Shown piece by piece: positions 7,852 through 14,265 of a stretch of 33,700 bases of DNA; within the stretch, counting starts at the first letter, position 1; each line of letters starts with the position of its first letter. Under the pieces are notes generated by a model. It was given only the letters and a program-made list of their open reading frames with translations. It did no database searches and was not told the origin of the DNA. The translations under genes were made by a program, and so were the position numbers. The stretch is from an uncultured Lachnospiraceae bacterium (GTDB lineage: Bacteria; Bacillota; Clostridia; Lachnospirales; Lachnospiraceae), in NCBI GenBank assembly GCA_910588565.1, contig CAJUPF010000010.1:1-33700 (forward strand), given 5' to 3'.

Positions 7852-8562
7852 TTAACCTTCATCTTGCTTTAGCCGGCTCAATTCTTCTGTTGTCAGCTCT
7901 CTGTACTCACCCGGCAGAAGCGTATCGTCTAATACAAGGCTTCCCATTGCAGTGCGTTTCAGGAAAAGCACCTGCCTGCCAATTGCCGCAAACATCCGCT
8001 TGATCTGATGGTAGCGGCCTTCCGTAATCGCTACACGTACATAGGAACTGTCCCCATGTTCAAGTACGGTAAGCTCTGCCGGACTGGTAAGCGTGTTATC
8101 TCCGATATCTAGGCCAAGCCGGAAGGCTTTTATATCTTCTGTGCGCAGCGGCCCATCAATTCTGGCTTCATAAATTTTGCTCACATGTTTGGCAGGGCTT
8201 AACAGGTTGTGGGAGAGCATTCCGTCATTTGTAATTATAAGCAGCCCTTCTGTGTCAAGATCCAGCCTGCCTACCGGGGAGAGCGCTTTTCTGCTCTCCG
8301 GCAGGTAGTCCATCACTGTTTTATGAAGGGCGTCCTGCCGTGCAGTCACACAATTCTGCGGTTTGTAAAACATATAGTAGACATATTTCTGATAGTGGAG
8401 TTCTTTTCCAAAACAGCATATGGCCTGAATGTTGGGGTCTACCTGCTGGTTTGGGCTGACCTGGCTGCTTTTGTCGACTGTGACATGCCCCTGCCTGATA
8501 TACTGTTTGATTTCTTTTCTCGTTCCAATCTGCATATCTGCCAGCAGTTTATCCAGACGCAT
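7852..8562 (-). CDS. RsuA/RluB-type rRNA pseudouridine synthase
   Basis: Converts a uridine of ribosomal RNA to pseudouridine. It has an N-terminal S4 RNA-binding domain (MRLDKLLADMQIGTRKEIKQYIRQGHVTVDK), then the synthase domain with the signature GRLDLDTEGLLIITNDG, in which Asp101 is the expected catalytic residue. SKIYEARIDGPL and EGRYHQIKRMFAAIGRQV are also typical. The start is ATG 8562 (236 residues), preceded by GGGAGGAA; the longer frame to 8628 runs into the amidase gene. It begins 16 bases after the amidase stop, so the two form an operon. It converges with the transglutaminase gene with only 22 bases between stops. The small-subunit (RsuA) versus large-subunit (RluB) target cannot be settled from sequence alone. 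Confidence 0.93.
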   Translation of the reverse strand: MRLDKLLADMQIGTRKEIKQYIRQGHVTVDKSSQVSPNQQVDPNIQAICCFGKELHYQKYVYYMFYKPQNCVTARQDALHKTVMDYLPESRKALSPVGRLDLDTEGLLIITNDGMLSHNLLSPAKHVSKIYEARIDGPLRTEDIKAFRLGLDIGDNTLTSPAELTVLEHGDSSYVRVAITEGRYHQIKRMFAAIGRQVLFLKRTAMGSLVLDDTLLPGEYRELTTEELSRLKQDEG

Positions 8563-8578
8563 ACGATTCCTCCCTGTT

Positions 8579-9724
8579 TCAGTTGATTCCAAAATAAGCG
8601 TCAATGCCGTTTGCAATGCCTGCCGCAATTTTATACTGGTAATCTGCGGACGCCATATTACTGTCTTCTGTGGGATTGGTCATATAGCCCATTTCCACAA
8701 TTGTAACAGGCGTCTGGCACCAGTTTATGCCAGTCATGGTATCAGTTTCCCAGACATATTGGGCATTGCAGCCTGTTGCCGCTGCCAGTTCATTTAATAC
8801 ATTAGTGGAAAGACTTTTGCTTGCGGAATAAAGCGAGGCATTGTAAGGATTTCCGGCTGTCTGGCAGATCGTCATAGCGCCGTTTGTGCCGCTGTTTTCC
8901 GAGCCGTTGGCATGTACGCGGATAAATGCGTCCGCTCCGGCCTGATTGGCAATTTCAGCCCGTTGGGCATTGCTGATATTGACATCATTGCTTTCCCGGA
9001 TCATCAGGACGTCGTATCCCCTGGCTTCTAATTCATCTCTTAATTTCTGCGAAACCTGTAAGGTCAGTTCATATTCTGCAAGGCCGGAAGCAACGCCCCT
9101 TGTGCCGCTGGCGACTTTGGCTTTTTGCTCGGATGCTCCGGGACCTACGGGTTCCGTTTCACTGTTGCCCTGCGCCTGATGCCCGGCGTCGATAGCAACC
9201 AAGTACCCGGTGTTTTCACCAGGGATATACTCTTTTACATAGTCGCTCTTTATGTAATAAAAGGCATTCTCCACCAGAATTTTAGTCCAGCCGTTTTCCT
9301 CGGAAACCTTATTGAAAATATCCCGGCGTCCTGCAACCTGAAAAACTTCAGAATCTGTATTGGGCTCCATCCGGATATTGACGGAATCCGTTGTGATAAT
9401 TTCCGTTACCGGAATATTCTCTGGATCATCTGCAATCTCTGGCAAAACCGGTTTCGTTTCTGTATCGTCTGCATCTTCGGTGTCCGTTTCCAGGATAAGC
9501 TGTTCGCTCTCAGTGTCCGCTTCCGGGATGGGCTGTTCGCGTTCCGTATCCGGACTGGAATTGTCAGCCTGGATATCCTGCTGTGTATCGGATACAGTGT
9601 TTCGGGATTCCTCAGACTGCCGGGAAACGTCTGCTGCAGGCTCTGATTTGCCGCATCCCCATAAGCACAGGGACAATAGGAGAAGAAACAGTGGAAAGAG
9701 CTGTATTTTTCTGTAGTGATTCAT
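8579..9724 (-). CDS. N-acetylmuramoyl-L-alanine amidase lipoprotein with SH3 domain
   Basis: Cleaves the amide bond between MurNAc and the stem peptide of peptidoglycan at the cell surface. The N-terminus is a lipoprotein signal with lipobox LWGC (Cys24). An acidic linker rich in DTE/SEQ (about 30-100) follows, then a bacterial SH3 domain (about 108-165; TTDSVNIRMEPNTDSEVFQV). The Amidase_3 catalytic domain comes last (about 174-381): zinc ligands in AIDAGHQ, GLAEYEL and RVHANGSENSGTNG, catalytic Glu in IVEMGYMTNPTEDSNM. All expected residues are visible. The ATG at 9724 has an AGAGG site. It has its own promoter and is the first gene of an operon with the pseudouridine synthase. Confidence 0.95.
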   Translation of the reverse strand: MNHYRKIQLFPLFLLLLSLCLWGCGKSEPAADVSRQSEESRNTVSDTQQDIQADNSSPDTEREQPIPEADTESEQLILETDTEDADDTETKPVLPEIADDPENIPVTEIITTDSVNIRMEPNTDSEVFQVAGRRDIFNKVSEENGWTKILVENAFYYIKSDYVKEYIPGENTGYLVAIDAGHQAQGNSETEPVGPGASEQKAKVASGTRGVASGLAEYELTLQVSQKLRDELEARGYDVLMIRESNDVNISNAQRAEIANQAGADAFIRVHANGSENSGTNGAMTICQTAGNPYNASLYSASKSLSTNVLNELAAATGCNAQYVWETDTMTGINWCQTPVTIVEMGYMTNPTEDSNMASADYQYKIAAGIANGIDAYFGIN

Positions 9725-9820
9725 TTTCGTTACCTCTTTTTCTAGTAGGATCAGACAGTTCCTCCCGCGGCTTTTTATGTAATTTCATAAGAAAAGAACT
9801 GCTGTCTTTGGTTCATATAG

Positions 9821-9849
9821 ATTGTACACATTTTATCTTTGATATGCAA
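9821..9849 (-). promoter_or_regulatory. Promoter of the amidase operon
   Basis: On the minus strand, TTGCAT (9844-9849), 17-base spacer, TACAAT (9821-9826) preceded by TG. It implies a leader of about 90 bases before ATG 9724. Confidence 0.65.
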
Positions 9850-9968
9850 GACTTAAGTTTTTCTTTCATTTCACTTCTATTTTTATCTTCATTTTTCATA
9901 CAATGCACATCCTTTATCATTCAACGGCCAGCTTAGAACATACAAAACTTTAACTATACATACACTAT

Positions 9969-10122
9969 CTTTCATGCTCCAATATTCGTGATACGAAATG
10001 AAAGAAATCAGCGCTTTGACTTTTTAAAACGGGAAAGAAGACCTATGTGGATATGTCCCATCTAAGATTTAGATGACCGGAAAAAGTAAGCGGCAAATTT
10101 TGCCTGGCCGGTTTCTTTTTTT
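9969..10122 (+). ncRNA. Candidate structured small RNA or leader upstream of tgt
   Basis: The 494-base gap between the amidase and tgt holds no protein gene. On the plus strand it has a run of hairpins: CTTTCAT (9969-9975) with ATGAAAG (9998-10004), enclosing TTCGT/ACGAA (9985-9997); GGGA (10031-10034) with TCCC (10056-10059), enclosing GAC...GTC; ATCTAA (10060-10065) with TTAGAT (10069-10074); and a two-tier terminator at 10076-10122. A good tgt promoter lies after the terminator, which argues for an independent RNA rather than the tgt leader. No consensus promoter was found in front of it and no known RNA family was recognised. Confidence 0.4.
10076..10122 (+). terminator. Intrinsic terminator upstream of the tgt promoter
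   Basis: Outer stem ACCGG (10076-10080) with CCGGT (10108-10112); inner stem GGCAA (10092-10096) with TTGCC (10100-10104); then TTCTTTTTTT. It must end a plus-strand transcript that starts within the upstream gap. Confidence 0.7.
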
Positions 10123-10150
10123 GTAAATCTTTTGAAAACAAAAAATATGT

Positions 10151-10179
10151 TTGGAAGAAGTGAAAATATATGGTAATAT
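10151..10179 (+). promoter_or_regulatory. Promoter of tgt
   Basis: TTGGAA (10151-10156), 17-base spacer, TAATAT (10174-10179) preceded by TGG, an extended -10. The tgt ribosome binding site AAGGAG follows at 10208-10213. Confidence 0.65.
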
Positions 10180-10218
10180 AGTTAAAATCAAATGAAAATC
10201 TATCAGTAAGGAGTTTAT

Positions 10219-11385
10219 ATGGCAGTTTATAACTTATTAAAAAAAGACGGAAATGCGAAACGCGCGGAATTTCAGACAGTGCATGGCACGATTCAGACGC
10301 CGGTGTTTATGAATGTAGGAACTGCTGCGGCGATTAAAGGAGCCGTTTCAACGGAGGATCTGGAAGGAATTAAAACCCAGGTGGAGCTGTCGAATACGTA
10401 TCATCTTCATGTAAGGCCAGGGGACAAACTAATCCATGAAATGGGAGGCCTTCATAAATTTATGTCCTGGAACAGGCCGATTCTGACGGATTCCGGCGGG
10501 TTTCAGGTATTTTCTCTGGCAGGGCTGCGCAAGATTAAAGAGGAAGGCGTGTATTTTCATTCTCATGTAGACGGCAGAAAGATTTTTATGGGACCGGAAG
10601 AGAGTATGCAGATTCAGTCTAATCTGGCTTCGACGATTGCCATGGCGTTTGACGAATGTCCAAGCAGCGTGGCAAACCGAAATTATGTGCAAAATTCCGT
10701 AGATCGTACGTTCCGCTGGCTGAAGCGGTGCAAAGCAGAACTGGAACGTTTGAATACGCTGGAAACTACGATTAACAAAGAGCAGCTTTTATTTGGAATC
10801 AATCAGGGCGCCATTTATGACGATATCCGGATTCGCCATGCAAAGCAGATTTCAGAACTGGAGCTGGACGGCTATGCCATAGGTGGGCTGGCAGTGGGAG
10901 AAACCCATGAGGAGATGTACCATATTTTAGAAACAGTCGTGCCAAATTTGCCGGAGGAGAAACCCACATATCTGATGGGTGTGGGAACGCCGGCCAATAT
11001 TTTAGAGGCTGTGGATCGGGGAGTAGACTTTTTTGACTGTGTATATCCTTCAAGAAACGGACGCCATGGCCATGTATACACCAACCAGGGGAAACTGAAT
11101 CTGTTTAACCGGAAATATGAAAAAGACCCAAAGCCTTTGGAAGAAGGCTGCCAGTGTCCTGCCTGCCAGAGATACAGCAGGGCATATATCCGTCATCTGC
11201 TGAAGGCGAAGGAGATGCTGGGGATGCGTCTTTGCGTTCTGCATAATCTTTATTTTTATAATACCATGATGGAAGAAATCCGCGCGGCGATTGATGCGGG
11301 AAGGTATCAAAGTTATAAAGAAGAGAAATTATATGGAATGAAAAGCCTGCAGGAGGAGAAATCCGATGCAAAGAGAAGTATATGA
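10219..11385 (+). CDS. tgt: tRNA-guanine transglycosylase
   Basis: Exchanges guanine-34 for preQ1 in tRNAs with GUN anticodons, a step of queuosine synthesis. Asp91 in LTDSGGFQVFSL and nucleophile Asp273 in FFDCVYPSRNGRHG are present. The zinc site is complete: Cys311, Cys313, Cys316 and His342 in the CxCxxC-x25-H pattern. Length is 388 residues, slightly above the usual 370-380 because of a charged C-terminal tail. The ATG has AAGGAG upstream. The 3' end overlaps the next gene by 20 bases. No queA or preQ1 transporter gene is adjacent. Confidence 0.97.
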   Translation: MAVYNLLKKDGNAKRAEFQTVHGTIQTPVFMNVGTAAAIKGAVSTEDLEGIKTQVELSNTYHLHVRPGDKLIHEMGGLHKFMSWNRPILTDSGGFQVFSLAGLRKIKEEGVYFHSHVDGRKIFMGPEESMQIQSNLASTIAMAFDECPSSVANRNYVQNSVDRTFRWLKRCKAELERLNTLETTINKEQLLFGINQGAIYDDIRIRHAKQISELELDGYAIGGLAVGETHEEMYHILETVVPNLPEEKPTYLMGVGTPANILEAVDRGVDFFDCVYPSRNGRHGHVYTNQGKLNLFNRKYEKDPKPLEEGCQCPACQRYSRAYIRHLLKAKEMLGMRLCVLHNLYFYNTMMEEIRAAIDAGRYQSYKEEKLYGMKSLQEEKSDAKRSI

Positions 11386-12451
11386 GATTATGCAGCAGGA
11401 CCGAAAAGTAGCAAGGATTGATGATAACGGACAATGCAAAATATATTTTAAATCATTTATGCCGTATAATTTATATCTGGAAGAAGAAACAGATATAGAC
11501 ACCCGGATCAATAATGTGACGAATTTTAACTACTGGTGCGCTACCAGAGTTTTAACGCTGGATCGGAAGTATGCCAAAGAGATTTTAAACAGCATTGGTA
11601 TGCTGCAGGCTGTTACGGACCGGGAGAGGGCAAAGATCGCGCTTTCCTATCGCTGCGCGTCCCTGACAGACGTTTTCTGGGTAAAAAGAAAAGGGGAAAA
11701 GATTACTTTTCGCGAGGTGAATTTATATGACAACCACCTGGAGAATACCTTTATAGATATCGCTTTGCGGGGAAAGCAATATACGGTGCAGAATGAATCC
11801 CTGGCCAGAGATCTGGCTACGAACGGCTGTTTTCCGAAAGCCTGGAAACGGGCCGGAAACGGATTTCAGTTGTTAAAAGACGGCGGAGCGGATGCGGTGG
11901 AGCGGGAGCTTTTAGCAAGCCGGATATGCAGATGCTTTGACGTTTCGCAGGTCTGCTATGAGGAAGATCAGTTTGATGGGGAAAAAGTGACCGTAAGTGA
12001 TAATATCACATCAAAAGAATATTCGATTGTTTCGATGGAAGCGTTTGAAATTTATTCCCAGAATCATAACAGAGATACGAAAAAGTATGTCCTTGGGATT
12101 GACAGGCATAATTATTATATGATGAATATTATGGATTATCTGGTGGGAAATACGGACAGGCATTGGGGAAATTGGGGCGTCCTTGTGGATAATTCAAATA
12201 ATAAGCCGAAATGCCTTCACAAACTGATGGATTTCAACCAGGCATTTCATGCATACGATCATCTGGAAGGAGCGAACTGCCAGACGATGTTCCGGCGGCA
12301 TATGACACAGCAGGAGGCTGCGGTACAGGCAGTGGAACGGGTTGGGCTAAACCAGACAGCGGAAGTCAGAGAAGAAATATTTGCAGACCTGCCGCAGTAT
12401 TATAATATGTTTTTGCAGAGACTGGATGTATTAAAGCGTGCGGAAACATAA
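11366..12451 (+). CDS. HipA-like protein kinase domain protein, no antitoxin partner visible
   Basis: 361 residues. The C-terminal half has a kinase-like catalytic segment, NIMDYLVGNTDRHWGNWGVLVDN, with N262-T-D264-R-H266 resembling the HipA/CtkA catalytic loop, followed by LHKLMDFNQAFHAYD, a DFN metal-binding motif. The N-terminal part (about 1-130) is not recognised. A Ser/Thr kinase-like activity is inferred from these motifs. The start lies within the end of tgt (11366-11385), so translation is probably coupled to tgt. There is no HipB-like HTH gene next to it, unlike classic hipBA toxin-antitoxin pairs. It could be a housekeeping kinase, an orphan toxin or an inactive relative. Confidence 0.6.
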   Translation: MQREVYEIMQQDRKVARIDDNGQCKIYFKSFMPYNLYLEEETDIDTRINNVTNFNYWCATRVLTLDRKYAKEILNSIGMLQAVTDRERAKIALSYRCASLTDVFWVKRKGEKITFREVNLYDNHLENTFIDIALRGKQYTVQNESLARDLATNGCFPKAWKRAGNGFQLLKDGGADAVERELLASRICRCFDVSQVCYEEDQFDGEKVTVSDNITSKEYSIVSMEAFEIYSQNHNRDTKKYVLGIDRHNYYMMNIMDYLVGNTDRHWGNWGVLVDNSNNKPKCLHKLMDFNQAFHAYDHLEGANCQTMFRRHMTQQEAAVQAVERVGLNQTAEVREEIFADLPQYYNMFLQRLDVLKRAET

Positions 12452-12506
12452 GCGATATGCAGCGGTGGCGAATGGTACGGGATACAATAGAACAGTAATG
12501 TAATGG

Positions 12507-12552
12507 GAACCGGGAGAAAGGCTGAGATATTATCTGCCTTTCTACCGGTTTC
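12507..12552. other. Long hairpin between the HipA-like gene and the HPr-LDH gene
   Basis: AACCGGGAGAAAGGC (12508-12522) pairs with GCCTTTCTACCGGTT (12536-12550) over 15 positions with one mismatch and a 13-base loop. There is no T run after it on the plus strand, so it is a weak terminator or a leader element of the gene at 12676. Confidence 0.5.
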
Positions 12553-12675
12553 ATCTGTTCCTTTGCCAGACTTAAGTATGTGGCCATACGTTATGATACA
12601 TACTAATCCGGAACATAACTTGCATTGCATATTCCAAAAACAGAACCAGCAGTTATGGAAAGGAGAATAAAACGT

Positions 12676-14013
12676 ATGAAAGAACTTGTGTATCAGATAA
12701 CGAATCCTATGGGTGTACATGCCAGACCCTGCGCATTGCTGGCGCAATGCTGTGTCGATTTTAAGAGCATTGTCACGGTGTCTGCCAACGGAAAGACGGC
12801 TGACGGGCGTAATGTGCTGGAGCTGCTGAATTTGAGGGCGGCTGCAGGAGATACTCTGATCCTGCAGGTGAACGGCGAGGATGAAGAACAGGCAACAGAA
12901 GCAGTCAGGAGAGTAATTGAAAGAGAACTTAAGGAAACCCTCTCCGGGGATACCCCTATGCCGTATGGCAGCAATAAGGATAATAAAGAGAAAAGCCTGC
13001 TGAAAATCGCTTTTTTTGGCACTAAGGATTATGACAGAATTTTTTTCAGTGAACTGGCCAGGGAGAAAGGAAGCGGAACTTACAACTCTGATATTCAGTA
13101 TTTTACTTCCAGTCTTGGATTGGAAACGGTGCATCTGGCTGCCGGATTTGATGCAGTCTGCGTTTTTGTGAATGACGATGTGTCCCGCAGGGTAGTGGAA
13201 CGCTTAAAGGAGTGCGGTGTGCGTCTGATTCTGCTGCGCTGTTCCGGATTTAATAATGTAGATTTGGAGGCGGCAAAAGACTGCGGTATTACCGTACTGC
13301 GCGTACCGGTCTATTCTCCCTATGCGGTAGCAGAGTATGCAATGGCTATTCTTCAGGAAGCAAACAGGCGTCTTCATAAAGCGTATCATAAAATAAAGGA
13401 CAATAATTTTGCCCTAAGCGGCCTTTTGGGATTGGATCTGCATAATAAAGTTGCCGGAATTGTGGGTACCGGCAAGATTGGGATCTGTATGGCGCAGCTC
13501 TGCAAAGGTTATGGTATGACTGTACTGGGCTGGGACGCCTATCCTAATGAGGAGCTTGTAAAGGAGGAACTTTTGGAATATGTGGATAAGGAAGAGTTGT
13601 TCCGCCGTTCCGACTTGATTTCCCTCCACGCGCCGCTGTTTCCCGAAACGTACCATATCGTCAATGAAAGGAGTATTGCCAGTATGAAGGATACGGCGAT
13701 GCTGGTCAACACGGCAAGAGGCGCCCTGATCGATACGGAAGCTTTGATTGCTTCTCTGAAAAAGGGGAAGTTTCATGCGGTTGCCTTAGATGTTTATGAA
13801 GGAGAAGATGAAAATGTCTATACAGACCGCAGCGATCAGATAATTACGGATGATATCACGGCGAGGCTTCTGATGTTCCCTCAGGTAGTGGTGAGCAGTC
13901 ACCAGGCATTTTTTACAAGAGAGGCAATGCAGGCGATTGCTGTGGTGACAATGGAAAATGCAAGAAACTTCAACGAAGGAAATGCGTTTGGTAAAGCAGA
14001 AGTAAAAATCTAA
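12676..14013 (+). CDS. HPr-domain / D-lactate dehydrogenase fusion
   Basis: One 445-residue frame with two known domains. Residues 1-88 are an HPr-like phosphocarrier domain: NPMGVHARPCALLAQ with His15 and Arg17 at the exact canonical positions. The position of regulatory Ser46 is Asn46 (ADGRNVLELLNL). Residues about 103-445 are a D-2-hydroxyacid dehydrogenase closest in pattern to fermentative D-lactate dehydrogenase (KIAFFGTKDYD). They show an NAD-binding VGTGKIG (about 263-269), substrate Arg348 (NTARGALID) and catalytic His409 (VVVSSHQAFFTREA). The ATG at 12676 is preceded by AAAGGAG and gives a normal HPr start. Reduction of pyruvate to D-lactate is expected; control by PTS phosphorylation state is inference. 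The D-LDH assignment is firm and the fusion is directly visible without any stop or frameshift. Confidence 0.9.
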   Translation: MKELVYQITNPMGVHARPCALLAQCCVDFKSIVTVSANGKTADGRNVLELLNLRAAAGDTLILQVNGEDEEQATEAVRRVIERELKETLSGDTPMPYGSNKDNKEKSLLKIAFFGTKDYDRIFFSELAREKGSGTYNSDIQYFTSSLGLETVHLAAGFDAVCVFVNDDVSRRVVERLKECGVRLILLRCSGFNNVDLEAAKDCGITVLRVPVYSPYAVAEYAMAILQEANRRLHKAYHKIKDNNFALSGLLGLDLHNKVAGIVGTGKIGICMAQLCKGYGMTVLGWDAYPNEELVKEELLEYVDKEELFRRSDLISLHAPLFPETYHIVNERSIASMKDTAMLVNTARGALIDTEALIASLKKGKFHAVALDVYEGEDENVYTDRSDQIITDDITARLLMFPQVVVSSHQAFFTREAMQAIAVVTMENARNFNEGNAFGKAEVKI

Positions 14014-14158
14014 GTAACAGTTCAGCCTGCAACTGCGCACTTGCTGCGCAGTTAGCAGCCGATACAGCAGAATTGCCAAGAATCTGGCTCCTTTGCCGCA
14101 GGCAAACTTTAAATGAGCCAGATTCTGTAACAGCGAAGCCGGAAGGCTGAACTGTTAC
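14014..14158. repeat. Nested inverted-repeat element, possible MITE or structured RNA
   Basis: It begins right after the LDH stop codon. Perfect terminal inverted repeats of 15 bp, GTAACAGTTCAGCCT (14014-14028) and its complement (14144-14158), enclose two more hairpins. One is AACTGCGCA (14031-14039) with TGCGCAGTT (14045-14053). The other is AGAATCTGGCTC (14079-14090) with GAGCCAGATTCT (14115-14126), whose loop contains TTTGCC/GGCAAA (14092-14106). It carries no coding sequence. It may also act as terminator for the LDH gene. Copy number in the genome is unknown. Confidence 0.65.
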
Positions 14159-14187
14159 AAATCTAATGCAAATTTGATTCAAATTTT

Positions 14188-14216
14188 TTGACTTTACGCT
14201 CTGATGATGGTACAAT
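14188..14216 (+). promoter_or_regulatory. Promoter of the hybrid histidine kinase operon
   Basis: TTGACT (14188-14193), 17-base spacer, TACAAT (14211-14216) preceded by TGG (extended -10). It lies just outside the inverted-repeat element. Confidence 0.8.
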
Positions 14217-14265
14217 AAGACATAATACGCATTTATAGAAAGCAATTGTTTCAGGGTAAATTATT

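Noticed and set aside
8209..8797. Plus-strand open frames opposite the pseudouridine synthase and amidase
   Set aside because: Both minus-strand genes have full domain matches; the plus frames are shadows without ribosome binding sites.
10030..10218. preQ1 riboswitch in front of tgt
   Set aside because: The short preQ1-I pattern (small hairpin followed by an A-rich tail pairing into its loop) was not seen near the tgt start, and the stems here end in a terminator before the tgt promoter.
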